The notes under the pieces were generated by a model. The model had not been told where the DNA came from, made no database searches, and was given only the letters and a program-made list of their open reading frames with translations. A stretch of 64,000 nt of DNA from Labrys okinawensis (GTDB lineage: Bacteria; Pseudomonadota; Alphaproteobacteria; Rhizobiales; Labraceae), in NCBI RefSeq assembly GCF_002982075.1, contig NZ_PUEJ01000003.1, positions 620,001 through 684,000 on the forward strand, read 5' to 3'. A program made the translations under genes and the position numbers. This document shows positions 24,609 through 34,159 of the stretch, one piece after another (the stretch's first letter is position 1; every line of letters starts with the position of its first letter).

Positions 24609-25307
24609 CTATTTGGATAAAGCCGGCTGCGCTGTCAAGCCGGTAATCGCGTCGATTGCAGAAATCAGTTGATCGAAATGCGAAATGACGTGGGTTGCCC
24701 CCAACTGAGTGGCGGGAATGTCGGTGTAGCCGAAATCCACGCAGACCGACGGCAGCCCGGCGCGCAGGGCGGTGTCGATGTCGGTCTTGCTGTCGCCCAC
24801 CATGACGGCGTGGGTAGGATCGCCACCGGCGGCCTCGATCGAGAGGGTGAGGTGGCGCGGATCAGGCTTGAACCAGGCGAAGGCGTCGCGCCCGCAAATG
24901 GCGCTGAAATAGGGGGTCAGTTTCAGGGCTTCGATCAGGCGCACGGAATGTTCGGTCACCTTGTTGGTGCATATGCCGAGCAGCCAGCCTCGCGACTTCA
25001 GCGTCTGCAAGGCTTCTTCGACACCGTCGAAGGCAACCGTCTCATCGGCCAGATGCTCGCCGTAATAGTCGAGAAAATCGCGATAGAGCACGTCCATGCG
25101 GGCCGGCTCGACCGTCTGGCCGCATTCGGCAAATCCGCGTTCCAGCAGCGCGCGGGCGCCGGCACCCAGCAGACTCTGCGCTCTCTCGACCGGCAAGGCG
25201 GGCAGCCCTTCGCGAGCCAGGATGAAGTTCAGCGTTCCCATCAAGTCGCGGGCGCTGTCCACCAGCGTTCCGTCAAGGTCGAAGATCGCTGTCCGCGGCT
25301 GCATCAT
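24609..25307 (-). CDS. gph: Phosphoglycolate phosphatase (HAD superfamily)
   Basis: A 232-residue HAD subfamily IA hydrolase. Motif I is IFDLDGTLVDSA (residues 8-19, nucleophile Asp), motif II ICTNK, and motif III/IV the Lys in FKPDP and VGDSKTDIDTA. It has the helical cap between motifs I and II expected for Gph. It removes phosphoglycolate made by DNA repair or oxygenase reactions. It lies just downstream of tRNA-Val on the same strand. Specificity within HAD-IA is not certain from sequence alone. Confidence 0.85.
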   Translation of the reverse strand: MMQPRTAIFDLDGTLVDSARDLMGTLNFILAREGLPALPVERAQSLLGAGARALLERGFAECGQTVEPARMDVLYRDFLDYYGEHLADETVAFDGVEEALQTLKSRGWLLGICTNKVTEHSVRLIEALKLTPYFSAICGRDAFAWFKPDPRHLTLSIEAAGGDPTHAVMVGDSKTDIDTALRAGLPSVCVDFGYTDIPATQLGATHVISHFDQLISAIDAITGLTAQPALSK

Positions 25308-25503
25308 GCTGTTCTTTCCGGCTTGGTCTGGAAAATGCCATGTCTGGGTGGCAAGCGAAGAGTCGAGAATTCACGATTCGAGTTAGGACCGTATCGTCCG
25401 TGTGAATGTAACCGGGTTGGATCGCGCCTGACTAGGGCGTGTGACACGACGCCCCAGGCATTCGGGACATGCGCTCCGCCGAGGAAACGACGAGCCAGTC
25501 ATC

Positions 25504-25857
25504 ATGAAGCGTTCGCTAGGCCTTGCAGCCCTCCTTCTTACCGCCGGCCCTGCGCTCGGAGCCGACTATGTCTTCGTCGCGGCGCCGCAGAAGGACCTCA
25601 ACCGCATCTACCGTGTCGACCGGCTCACCGGCGAGGTCGGGGCCTGCCAATATGGCGTCAAGGAGGACAATACCGGCGTCACCCTCTGTTTTCCGGCCGG
25701 CGAAGGGGCCGGCAAGCAGGAGCCCGGCGACTACACGCTGATCGCCTCCAGCCATGAGCGCGAGAGTTCGGTGTTCCGGGTGGAACAGCGCACCGGGACG
25801 ATGAGCGTGTGCTATGTCTGGAAGGACCAGGTCATCTGTACGCCCCCCGGAAGATAG
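25504..25857 (+). CDS. Small secreted protein of unknown function
   Basis: A 117-residue protein with a Sec signal peptide (MKRSLGLAALLLTAGPALGA). The mature part carries two internally similar segments, YVFVAAPQKDLNRIYRVDRLTGEVGACQY and TLIASSHERESSVFRVEQRTGTMSVCYVW, each a beta-strand pair ending in a Cys, so it may be a small duplicated beta module with disulphides. I do not recognise the family. The start at 25504 gives the signal peptide; the ribosome site is weak. Confidence 0.65.
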   Translation: MKRSLGLAALLLTAGPALGADYVFVAAPQKDLNRIYRVDRLTGEVGACQYGVKEDNTGVTLCFPAGEGAGKQEPGDYTLIASSHERESSVFRVEQRTGTMSVCYVWKDQVICTPPGR

Positions 25858-26082
25858 GCCAAAGCGGGTATCCGGCGCATGACGGACTTGCCTGCCGGAG
25901 GGGCGGGGCCGATTTTCCTTGTGTCTAGCCCCTTGCTTCTCAAACTTAACTGATGCAATCGGCAGCAAAGCCGTTATAACCGCCGCCTGATCCTGGGATG
26001 GGTCGCCCGCTATGGTTTGATCTTGTCAAACGCCGAGCCATAACGGATGACACGCTCGATAACCCGAACCGCCAAGGTTGCC

Positions 26083-26781
26083 ATGACCCCTGACGACATG
26101 AAGCGCGAAGCAGCCCGAGCCGCGCTCGCCCATGTCGAAAGCGGCATGCGGCTGGGCCTGGGCCATGGCTCGACGGCCAAGCACTTCGTCGACCTATTGG
26201 GCGAGAAGGTGCGGGGCGGGCTCGAAGTCGTCTGCGTGCCGGCCTCCGAATTCACCCACGACCAGGCCAGGGATCTCGGTATTCCTCTGACCACGCTGGA
26301 CGAGACGCCCGAACTCGACCTGGCGGTCGACGGAGCCGACGAGATCGGTCCGGCTCTCGGATTGATCAAGGGCGGCGGCGGTGCGCTGCTGCGCGAGAAG
26401 ATCGTCGCCTCGGCGGCTGCCTCGATGCTGGTGATCGCCGACGAATCCAAGGTGGTGCCGGTGCTCGGGCGCTTCCCGCTGCCGGTGGAGGTCATTCCCT
26501 TCGGCTTTGGTGCGACCCGGGCTGCTATCGAGCGTATTGCCGCAAAACTCGGACTTTCCGGTGAATTGCGCCTGCGCCAACAGTCCGACGGCCTTGTTTT
26601 CGTCACGGATGGCGGGCACCACATCCTAGATTGCCACTTTCAACAGATCCCCGATCCCGCTGCCCTGGCGGCGGGCCTGTCCACCATTCCCGGTGTCGTC
26701 GAACACGGATTGTTTCTCGGATTAGCCAAGGGCGCCTATGTCGCCGGCTCTTCGGGCGTCCGCTTCATCGGGCCAGCCTGA
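26083..26781 (+). CDS. rpiA: Ribose-5-phosphate isomerase A
   Basis: A 232-residue enzyme interconverting ribose-5-P and ribulose-5-P in the pentose phosphate pathway. Conserved blocks are [15 protein letters not shown] (phosphate loop), [18 protein letters not shown] (catalytic Asp/Lys/Glu) and DESKVV. I start at the ATG at 26083, which has AAGG upstream and gives the usual N-terminus; an ATG at 26047 would add 12 residues. The upstream gap 25858-26082 holds no evident signal. Confidence 0.93.
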   Translation: MTPDDMKREAARAALAHVESGMRLGLGHGSTAKHFVDLLGEKVRGGLEVVCVPASEFTHDQARDLGIPLTTLDETPELDLAVDGADEIGPALGLIKGGGGALLREKIVASAAASMLVIADESKVVPVLGRFPLPVEVIPFGFGATRAAIERIAAKLGLSGELRLRQQSDGLVFVTDGGHHILDCHFQQIPDPAALAAGLSTIPGVVEHGLFLGLAKGAYVAGSSGVRFIGPA

Positions 26782-26798
26782 TTTGTGATGGGAGTTCC

Positions 26799-27443
26799 AT
26801 GATGCTTCGTCAACGCCATGTTTGTGGGCAGGTTCGCGTCTTGGCCGCCGCCATGGTCGCCGGACTGCTTGCAAGCGCCGCAGCGCTGCCGGCTTCGGCG
26901 CAGAATGCCACGCCGGCGCCAACGGCCGAGGTGCCGACGGGCAATGCCGCCCAGCCGACGCCGGAGCAGCTGGCGACGGCCGTGCAGTTCCTGAAGGCTT
27001 CCGGCCTGACCGTCGGCTTCGACGACATCATTCCGCAATATCTGCAGCAGGCGACCGCCATCTATACCGGCCAGCGTCCCGAACTCAGCCAGATGATCAA
27101 CGAGGCGGCCATCTCGCTGGTGCCCGAATTCATGAAGAAGCGGATCGAGCTCGATAACAGCCTCGCCAAATTCTACACCACGCGTTTCAGCGAGGACGAG
27201 CTCAAGCAGCTGATCGCTTTCTACGAAAGCCCGGTCGGCAAGAAGCTTGCCACCCAGCAGCAGATCATCCTGCGTGATTCGATGCCGGTGGTGCAGGGCT
27301 GGACGCGCGAGCTGCAGGACGGCGTGATGAAGCGGGTGCGCGAAGAGGTGGAGAAGAAGGGCGGCAAGCTCGGTCCTTCGCCGACCGAAACGTCCGGAGA
27401 CGCACCGGCCGCGGCAGACAAGCCCGCCGCGCCGGCCCAATAA
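26799..27443 (+). CDS. DUF2059 secreted protein
   Basis: A 214-residue exported protein with a signal peptide ending near ASAQN (about residue 35), an acidic/Pro linker, and the DUF2059 core (about 110-170) with FYTTRFSEDELKQLIAFYESPVGKKL. The tail is rich in Pro, Ala and Lys. DUF2059 proteins are envelope-associated and of unknown function. It follows rpiA by 17 bases, with GGGAG upstream of the double ATG. A paralogue lies at 49658. Confidence 0.85.
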   Translation: MMLRQRHVCGQVRVLAAAMVAGLLASAAALPASAQNATPAPTAEVPTGNAAQPTPEQLATAVQFLKASGLTVGFDDIIPQYLQQATAIYTGQRPELSQMINEAAISLVPEFMKKRIELDNSLAKFYTTRFSEDELKQLIAFYESPVGKKLATQQQIILRDSMPVVQGWTRELQDGVMKRVREEVEKKGGKLGPSPTETSGDAPAAADKPAAPAQ

Positions 27444-27510
27444 AATCGAATATCAGCCTTGTTCGGAAGCGGGATTGATCACATCAGTCCCGCTTCTTAC
27501 GTTCAGGCGT

Positions 27511-27617
27511 CGCAAAGCAAGGCGCATGCACGCGTAAGCGCTTCTTTGCTCTGGTTCTTCGTTTCGACGTATCGTTGCGATTGCGGAGCGTTTCCATCTC
27601 ATCGCAACACGCTTTCG
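27511..27617. repeat. Dispersed intergenic repeat, degenerate copy 1
   Basis: About 107 bases in the gap between the DUF2059 gene and gor. From 27538 it aligns without gaps to the copy at 47682: shared blocks include TTTGCTC, TTGCGATT, a TTCC.TCT core, ATCGCAA and ACGCTTT at the same spacing. It is the least palindromic of the three copies. Confidence 0.55.
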
Positions 27618-27672
27618 CAATCCTCCCGGATGATCGCTTGCGCAGGCCGGGCAATGGCAGTCAGGCTCAACC

Positions 27673-29034
27673 ATGTCGCAATTCGACTATGATCTGTTCG
27701 TGATCGGCGCGGGATCCGGCGGGGTGCGCGCCGCCCGCATCGCAGCCTCGCATGGGGCGCGGGTGGCCATCGCCGAGGAGTTCCGGGTCGGCGGTACCTG
27801 CGTCATTCGTGGCTGCGTGCCCAAGAAGCTCTATGTGCTGGCCAGCCGTTTCGCCGACGAATTCCGCGAGGCGGCCGGCTTCGGCTGGACCGTGCCCGAG
27901 GCCGAATTTTCCTGGCCCAAGCTCGTGGCCGCCAAGGAAGCCGAGATTACCCGGCTTGAACGGGCCTATTCGGCCAATCTGGAAAAATCATCGGTGGCGA
28001 CCTTCCCGAGTCGCGCCGTGATCACTGCTCCGCATACCGTGCAGCTGGACGGCGGACGCAGCTTCACCGCCGGCCGGATCCTGATCGCAACCGGCGGGGC
28101 GCCGGTCAAGCCGAACGTACCGGGCGTCGAACTCGCCATCACCTCCAACGAGGTCTTCGACCTGCCCGGCCTGCCGGAAACGATGATCATCGTCGGCGGC
28201 GGCTATATCGCCGTCGAATTCGCCTGCCTCCTGCAGCGGCTGGGCGTGAAGGTGACCCTGGTCTATCGCGGCGAGGCGATCCTGCGCGGTTTCGACGACG
28301 ATGTGCGCCGGGTGCTGACGGAGGCGATGGGCGCGGCGGGCATCGAGATCCTGATCCGCACGGATCTCAAGCGCATCGAGGCGGACCAGGCGGGCGGGCG
28401 GCGGGTGACCCTCACCAACGGCCAGACGCGCCATGTCGGCGAGATCATGGTGGCGACCGGGCGCAAGCCCAATACGGCGGGCCTCGGTCTCGAAACGGTC
28501 GGCGTGGAGATCAACACCGCCGGCGCCATCGCGGTCGACGACCAGTCGCGCACCACCGCACCCGGGATCTGGGCGGTCGGCGATGTCACCAATCGCATCA
28601 ATCTCACCCCCGTCGCCATCCGCGAAGGCCATGCCTTTGCCGATACCGTCTTCGGCAACAAGCCTTGGCTGGCCGACCATCGCCTCGTGCCGACGGCCGT
28701 GTTCTCCACCCCGGAGATCGGCACCGTCGGCTTGAGCGAGGAAGAAGCGCGCGCCGAATGCGGCGGGGGTGTCAGCATCTTCCAGACCTCGTTCCGAGCC
28801 ATGAAGGCCACCCTGTCGGGCAGCGGCGATCGTGTCTTCATGAAGCTGGTGGTCGACAAGGTGACCGACAAGATTCTCGGCGTGCATATCGTCGGCGAAG
28901 GGGCGGCCGAAATGGCGCAATTGCTGGCGATCAGCGTCAGGATGGGCGCGACAAAGGCGGATTTCGATGCCACCATGCCGCTGCATCCAAGTGCGGCCGA
29001 GGAATTGGTGACGATGCGTACGCCTGTCCGCTAA
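27673..29034 (+). CDS. gor: Glutathione-disulfide reductase
   Basis: A 453-residue FAD-dependent disulfide reductase. The FAD site is VIGAGSGGVRAARIAA (residues 10-25), the redox pair Cys-x4-Cys is in GGTCVIRGCVPKK, the NADPH site is IIVGGGYIAVEFA (about 172-184), and the C-terminal dimer-interface His is in HPSAAEELVTMRTP. The VIRGCVPKK sequence separates Gor from lipoamide dehydrogenase. It regenerates GSH using NADPH. Confidence 0.93.
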   Translation: MSQFDYDLFVIGAGSGGVRAARIAASHGARVAIAEEFRVGGTCVIRGCVPKKLYVLASRFADEFREAAGFGWTVPEAEFSWPKLVAAKEAEITRLERAYSANLEKSSVATFPSRAVITAPHTVQLDGGRSFTAGRILIATGGAPVKPNVPGVELAITSNEVFDLPGLPETMIIVGGGYIAVEFACLLQRLGVKVTLVYRGEAILRGFDDDVRRVLTEAMGAAGIEILIRTDLKRIEADQAGGRRVTLTNGQTRHVGEIMVATGRKPNTAGLGLETVGVEINTAGAIAVDDQSRTTAPGIWAVGDVTNRINLTPVAIREGHAFADTVFGNKPWLADHRLVPTAVFSTPEIGTVGLSEEEARAECGGGVSIFQTSFRAMKATLSGSGDRVFMKLVVDKVTDKILGVHIVGEGAAEMAQLLAISVRMGATKADFDATMPLHPSAAEELVTMRTPVR

Positions 29035-29150
29035 GCCGGCCTTTACCAGCCCGGCTGCAGAGTGCACGCCGTGCGATAGCGGCGATTCCCCCGCTTGGAT
29101 GTCCGGCCGCTGCGCATGAGAGGGCGGCGGGCAGGCGGTTCGGGGAGGGC

Positions 29151-30353
29151 ATGATGCGGGCTCCTGTGGTGATTTTCGGCACGCTGGCCGCTGGCATGAT
29201 CGTGCTTGCGAACGCGGCCTCTGCACTCAATCTCACCCCGCCCCACGGGCGGCATGTTCCTCCCTTGCGCGCTGTGCCAGCCCAGCCCCAGGCGGAGGAA
29301 GCCGTCACCGATTGCGATCGCCTGGCGGCCAGCCCCGAGGACAGCCAGAAGGTCGTGGATGGCGTCGCCATGGAGGCGCTCGACGGCGCGCTGGCTCTGA
29401 CGCGCTGCCGGGAGGCCGTCAGCCGCTACCCTGCCGTTGCGCGCTTCCAGTTCCAGCTCGGACGTGCCCAGGAAAAGCTCGGCAATGATGCGGCTGCCCT
29501 CGAGGCCTATCGCAAGGCGGCCGATCTCGGCAGCCTGATCGCAGCCTTCTCGGCCGGGGTGCGCGAACGCGACGGTGTCGGCGTCCCGAGCAATGACGCC
29601 GAGGCGAACCGCCTGTTCAAGCTCTGCGCCGACAAGGGCGACGCAGACTGCCTCAACTCCCTGGCCTATCAATATCAGGTCGGGCGCGGCGTGAAAGCCG
29701 ATCCGGCGCAAGCCCTGGCGCTCTACAAGAAGGCGGCGGAGGCGGGACTGGCCGCCGCCAACGTCAATCTCGGCTTTCTCTATCGGGATGGCGAGGGCGT
29801 TGCCCAGGATTTCGCGGAAGCGGCCCGGCAATTCCAAGAGGCGGCCGACAAGGGCGATCCGGCGGGCGCCCGCAACCTCGCTTTGGCCTATCAGAGCGGA
29901 CAGGGCGTGCCGAAGGATGGCGCCAAGGCAGTGGCGCTGTTCCAGGCCGCAGCCGACCAGGGCGACGACGATGCCCTGGTGAAGATCGCCTATGCCTATC
30001 TCAGCGGCGACGGCGTGCCCAAGGATGAAGCCAAGTCGGTCACCTATTATCGCCTTGCCGCCGATCGCGGCAATACCGACGGCATGGCCGGCCTGGCTTT
30101 CGCCTATGCCAATGGCACGGGCATCGCGGCCGACGGGAAGGCGGCAGCGCTGTGGCTGATGCGCGCGCTGGCAGCCGGCAACGAATACAGCTTCAACCAG
30201 CTCACCGACCACTGGGGCGCCTGGAGTCTGGACACCCGTGTGGAAGTACAGTCGATACTGGTCGATCGCGGCCTCTACAGCGGCAAGACCAACGGCACCC
30301 TCAATCGGGAGACCTTGAAGGCCCTCAAGGTCCTGGCGGGACGGGAGAATTGA
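29151..30353 (+). CDS. Secreted Sel1-repeat (SLR) protein
   Basis: A 400-residue protein with a signal peptide (cleavage near residue 25) and about six or seven Sel1-like repeats (about 100-350). Each has the pattern A...LG..Y..G.GV..D...A...Y..AAD.G, for example LGFLYRDGEGVAQDFAEAARQFQEAADKG. The C-terminal part (RVEVQSILVDRGLYSGKTNGTLNRETLKALKVLAG) is peptidoglycan-binding-like, similar to the PG_binding_1 helical domain. It is probably periplasmic and scaffold-like. GGGGAGGG supports the ATG at 29151. Confidence 0.83.
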   Translation: MMRAPVVIFGTLAAGMIVLANAASALNLTPPHGRHVPPLRAVPAQPQAEEAVTDCDRLAASPEDSQKVVDGVAMEALDGALALTRCREAVSRYPAVARFQFQLGRAQEKLGNDAAALEAYRKAADLGSLIAAFSAGVRERDGVGVPSNDAEANRLFKLCADKGDADCLNSLAYQYQVGRGVKADPAQALALYKKAAEAGLAAANVNLGFLYRDGEGVAQDFAEAARQFQEAADKGDPAGARNLALAYQSGQGVPKDGAKAVALFQAAADQGDDDALVKIAYAYLSGDGVPKDEAKSVTYYRLAADRGNTDGMAGLAFAYANGTGIAADGKAAALWLMRALAAGNEYSFNQLTDHWGAWSLDTRVEVQSILVDRGLYSGKTNGTLNRETLKALKVLAGREN

Positions 30354-30611
30354 GAGCATGGATGCCAGCGGTCGCGGGAAAAGCCGATCTCGAGCGGCTT
30401 GGAATCGCACGCGCCTCTTGATTTGGCTAAAACGGCCTGAACATGCCCGAAAATTTCGTGAATGGGGCGAAAAGCCACGGTTTTACGCTGGTTTTCCGTC
30501 TGCCGGACGCGTATAGAACCGGCCTTCGCCGGAAAACGCCGGCCCCGTGAAAGTATCGTCGTCGTGCTGGGCGGCTATTGCCGGCTCGCCCTGAGAACAG
30601 GAAATATACTC

Positions 30612-31997
30612 ATGTCCGAGCGTTGGACACCGCAGAGCTGGCGTTCCAGACCCATCCAGCAGTCGCCCGTCTATCCTGACGAAAAGGCCCTCAACGACGT
30701 CGAGGCGACGCTCGCGACTTTCCCTCCGCTGGTTTTTGCAGGTGAAGCACGCAAGCTCAAGCGCCAGCTCGCCAAGGTGGCGGCCGGCGAGGCCTTCCTG
30801 CTCCAGGGCGGCGACTGCGCCGAGAGCTTCGCCGAGCACGGCGCCGACAACATCCGCGACTTCTTCCGCGTCTTCCTGCAGATGGCGGTGGTGCTCACCT
30901 TCGCCGGCTCCTCGCCGGTGGTGAAAGTCGGCCGCATCGCCGGCCAGTTCGCCAAGCCGCGCTCGGCGCCCACCGAAAAGGTCGGCGAGATCGAGCTGCC
31001 GGTCTATCGTGGCGACATCGTCAACGGCACCGAATTCACGGCCGAGGCGCGCATTCCCGATCCGCGCCGCCAGCTCGAGGCCTATCGCCAGTCGGCGGCG
31101 ACGCTCAACCTGCTGCGCGCCTTCGCCACCGGCGGCTATGCCAATCTCGCCCATGTACACCAGTGGATGCTCGGCTTCGTCAAGGACTCGCCGCAGAGCT
31201 CGAAATACCAGGCCCTGGCCGAACGCATCACCGAGACGCTCGACTTCATGCGCGCCTGCGGCATCGACCCGGAATTGCATCCGGAGATGCGCATCACCGA
31301 TTTCTATACCAGCCACGAGGCGCTGCTGCTCGGCTATGAGCAGGCGATGACGCGCATCGATTCCACTTCGGGCGATCCCTATGCGACCTCGGGCCACTTC
31401 ATCTGGATCGGCGACCGCACGCGCCAGCTCGATCATGCCCATGTCGAGTTCTTCCGTGGCGTCAAGAATCCGATCGGCCTGAAATGCGGCCCGTCGCTCA
31501 AGCCCGACGAGCTGATCAAGCTGATCGACATCCTCAACCCCGAAAACGAGCCGGGCCGCCTGACCCTGATCGCGCGCTTCGGCCATGACAAGGTCGAGCA
31601 GCATCTGCCCGAGCTCATCCGCGCCGTGAAGCGCGAGGGCCGTTCGGTGGTGTGGTCGTGCGATCCCATGCACGGCAACACCGTGAAGGCGATGAACGGC
31701 TACAAGACCCGGCCGTTCGACCAGATCACCGGCGAGATCAAGAGCTTCTTCGCCGTGCACCAGGCCGAAGGCACCTATGCCGGCGGCCTGCATCTGGAGA
31801 TGACCGGCAAGAACGTCACCGAATGCACCGGCGGAGCTCGTGCCGTGAGCGAGGCCGATCTCGCGGACCGCTACCACACCCATTGCGATCCGCGCCTCAA
31901 TGCCGAGCAGGCCATCGAGGTCGCCTTCATGGTGGCGGATCTGGTCAAGAAGGAACGCTCGGGCCAGATCAAGCCGAGCATCATCGCGGCGGAGTGA
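30612..31997 (+). CDS. 3-deoxy-7-phosphoheptulonate synthase, class II
   Basis: A 461-residue class II (plant/AroA-II type) DAHP synthase, the first step of the shikimate pathway (PEP + erythrose-4-P). It has the expected length and conserved blocks [25 protein letters not shown], the metal/substrate loop [13 protein letters not shown] and [10 protein letters not shown], and [15 protein letters not shown]. The frame is open upstream to 30462, but [11 protein letters not shown] is the family's N-terminus and AGGA lies 9 bases before. The 258-base upstream gap carries no attenuator I can identify. Confidence 0.93.
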   Translation: MSERWTPQSWRSRPIQQSPVYPDEKALNDVEATLATFPPLVFAGEARKLKRQLAKVAAGEAFLLQGGDCAESFAEHGADNIRDFFRVFLQMAVVLTFAGSSPVVKVGRIAGQFAKPRSAPTEKVGEIELPVYRGDIVNGTEFTAEARIPDPRRQLEAYRQSAATLNLLRAFATGGYANLAHVHQWMLGFVKDSPQSSKYQALAERITETLDFMRACGIDPELHPEMRITDFYTSHEALLLGYEQAMTRIDSTSGDPYATSGHFIWIGDRTRQLDHAHVEFFRGVKNPIGLKCGPSLKPDELIKLIDILNPENEPGRLTLIARFGHDKVEQHLPELIRAVKREGRSVVWSCDPMHGNTVKAMNGYKTRPFDQITGEIKSFFAVHQAEGTYAGGLHLEMTGKNVTECTGGARAVSEADLADRYHTHCDPRLNAEQAIEVAFMVADLVKKERSGQIKPSIIAAE

Positions 31998-32040
31998 GGG
32001 CGCGCGTCGCCTTTCCATTCCGACCGGAAGACCGATCTAT

Positions 32041-32077
32041 CGAGAGGCGGGTCCGTTGGCCCGCCTCTCGGCTTTTC
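32041..32077 (+). terminator. Rho-independent terminator after DAHP synthase
   Basis: Perfect 11-bp arms CGAGAGGCGGG and CCCGCCTCTCG with an 8-base loop, followed by GCTTTTCTG. Confidence 0.85.
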
Positions 32078-32194
32078 TGCCCTTTGTCGACGGGATTGCG
32101 CTGACTTTCCTCCGATCCTGCATCTTTCGACGATTTGCGCATCACATCCACGCGGCAAGGTTGCCCAAGCAACCAATGCAATCCGTGGATCCCA

Positions 32195-33091
32195 ATGCTT
32201 TCCCGACGCCATTTCCTGCTCAAGGCCGGTCTCGCCACGCCCTTCCTGTCCAGCGGCTACGCCTTCGGCGTCGAGCCGCAGCGTCTCGTGGCGACACGCT
32301 ACCGAATCTCGCCGGAGAATTGGCCTGCGGGACTGGTGCTCAGGATCGCCGTGCTCGCCGACATCCACGCCATCAATCCCTGGATGAGCCCCGCCCATAT
32401 CGAGCGGATCACGCACGCCACCAACGCCCTCGAGCCCGACATCGTGCTGCTGGCTGGCGATTACGAAGCCAGCATGCCGCTCTATGGCGTCGGCTCCTAT
32501 GTCTCGATGGAGGATTGCGCCAAGGCGCTCTCGCTGCTTCGCGCTCCCCTGGGCGTGCATGCCGTGCTCGGCAATCACGATCTGGGACGGCGTGGCAAGG
32601 GTGGCGACAGTGTCCGGCGCGCCTTCGCCGCGCATGGCATTCCCGTCATGGAGAATGTGGCGGTCCGGCTGGAGAAGACAGGGAGAGGCCTCTGGCTGCT
32701 CGGCTTGGGAGATCAGTGGGGAGGGATCCATCATAGGAGGCTCGACGACCTGCCGGGCACGCTAGCCCAAATGAGCGATGACTCGCCCGCGATCCTGCTC
32801 GCCCATGAACCGGACATCTTTGCCGAGCTGGCGCATCTGGATCGCGAACGCCGCATTGCCCTGACGGTCTGCGGACACACGCATGGCGGGCAGGTCAGTT
32901 TCCCGTTCTATGGCCCGAGAGGCGTGCCCTCCCGCTATGGCAGGCGTTTCGCCTATGGCCACATCGTCGAAGACAACCGCCACCTTGTCGTCTCGGGTGG
33001 CCTCGGCATGACCGGGGTGCCGGTACGTTTCGGCGTACCGCCGGAGATCGTGATGATCACGCTGGATGGCGGCGGCTCACCGGTGAGTTAG
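32195..33091 (+). CDS. Tat-exported calcineurin-like metallophosphoesterase (copy 1)
   Basis: A 298-residue phosphoesterase. The twin-arginine leader is LSRRHFLLKAGLATP. The catalytic domain keeps every metal ligand motif: LADIHAINPWM (DxH), LLAGDYEA (GD), LGNHDL (GNHD), LAHEPD (H) and CGHTHGGQ (GHxH). It resembles YaeI-type enzymes, although those are membrane-linked. It is likely periplasmic and the substrate is unknown. A close paralogue follows immediately. The ATG at 32195 lacks a strong ribosome site but starts the Tat signal. Confidence 0.87.
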   Translation: MLSRRHFLLKAGLATPFLSSGYAFGVEPQRLVATRYRISPENWPAGLVLRIAVLADIHAINPWMSPAHIERITHATNALEPDIVLLAGDYEASMPLYGVGSYVSMEDCAKALSLLRAPLGVHAVLGNHDLGRRGKGGDSVRRAFAAHGIPVMENVAVRLEKTGRGLWLLGLGDQWGGIHHRRLDDLPGTLAQMSDDSPAILLAHEPDIFAELAHLDRERRIALTVCGHTHGGQVSFPFYGPRGVPSRYGRRFAYGHIVEDNRHLVVSGGLGMTGVPVRFGVPPEIVMITLDGGGSPVS

Positions 33092-33223
33092 GCCGAGCAC
33101 CTCGTGCTCGGCTTGCGCATGGCGATTGCGCTTTCTTTCCATCGCTCATGCATATCGTTGCTGCTGCGGCGCCACAAAGATGCGCGAAGATTGTTTCGTT
33201 CGTTGAAATATCCACGGTTCCGC

Positions 33224-34087
33224 ATGCTCTCCAGACGCAATTTCCTCCTCAAGGCCGGCCTTGCCACACCCCTTCTGTTCGGCGGCTATGCCTTCGGGGT
33301 CGAACCACGACGGTTGCTGGTGACGCAGTACCAAGTCGCACCGCCCCAATGGAGAAGCGGCCCGACGCTGCGCATCGCTGTGCTCGCCGACATCCATGCC
33401 ATCAATCCCTGGATGACACCCGCCCATATCGAGCAGATCGCCCTCACCACCAATGCACTCAAGCCCGACATCGTGCTGCTGGCAGGCGACTACGAGGCGG
33501 GCATGGGGCGCTTCGGTGTCGGCTCCTTCGTGCCGATGTCGGAATGCGCCAGGGCGCTTTCCATCCTGCGCGCGCCGCTCGGCGTGCATGCCGTGCTCGG
33601 CAATCACGATATCGGCTGGCATGACGGCGACAATGTCCGCCGTGCCTTCAGAGCCAACGGCATCCATGTGATGGAGAATGCGGTGCTGCGGCTCAAGAAG
33701 GACGGGCGGCCCTTCTGGCTGCTCGGCCTCGGCGACGGCAATTACGGCCTCGACGACCTGCCGGGCACGCTCGCCAAGGTAGGCGACGCCGCCCCGGCGA
33801 TCCTGCTGGCGCATGAGCCGGACATCTTCGTCGACGTGCCCGATCACATCGGCCTGACGGTCTGCGGTCATACGCATGGCGGGCAGGTGGTCCTGCCCGG
33901 CATCGGAGTGATTCATGTTCCCTCGCGCTATGGCAACCGCTTTGCCTATGGCCATATCGTCGAGGGGGATCGCCACCTCGTCGTCTCGGGTGGCCTTGGC
34001 ATGACGGGCCTGCCGGTGCGCTTCGGCGTGCCGCCCGAGATCGTGATGATCACCCTAGGGGCGGGGCTGCCGGCGTCCGAGGCCTAA
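33224..34087 (+). CDS. Tat-exported calcineurin-like metallophosphoesterase (copy 2)
   Basis: A 287-residue tandem paralogue of the preceding gene, with Tat leader LSRRNFLLKAGLATP and the same metal motifs (LADIHAINPWM, LLAGDYEA, LGNHDI, LAHEPD, CGHTHGGQ). Differences cluster in two loops: copy 2 is shorter around LGDGNYGLDDLPG and HEPDIFVDVPDHIG. Both genes lack an obvious Shine-Dalgarno and share similar upstream context, so the 5' flank was probably duplicated too. A longer frame opens at 33104. Confidence 0.87.
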   Translation: MLSRRNFLLKAGLATPLLFGGYAFGVEPRRLLVTQYQVAPPQWRSGPTLRIAVLADIHAINPWMTPAHIEQIALTTNALKPDIVLLAGDYEAGMGRFGVGSFVPMSECARALSILRAPLGVHAVLGNHDIGWHDGDNVRRAFRANGIHVMENAVLRLKKDGRPFWLLGLGDGNYGLDDLPGTLAKVGDAAPAILLAHEPDIFVDVPDHIGLTVCGHTHGGQVVLPGIGVIHVPSRYGNRFAYGHIVEGDRHLVVSGGLGMTGLPVRFGVPPEIVMITLGAGLPASEA

Positions 34088-34159
34088 TCCGTTTGCACTC
34101 CTGCCAAAGTTGTGAAACACAACGAACTCGTCTGACAATTGGGGCGGGTTCTGATCGCA

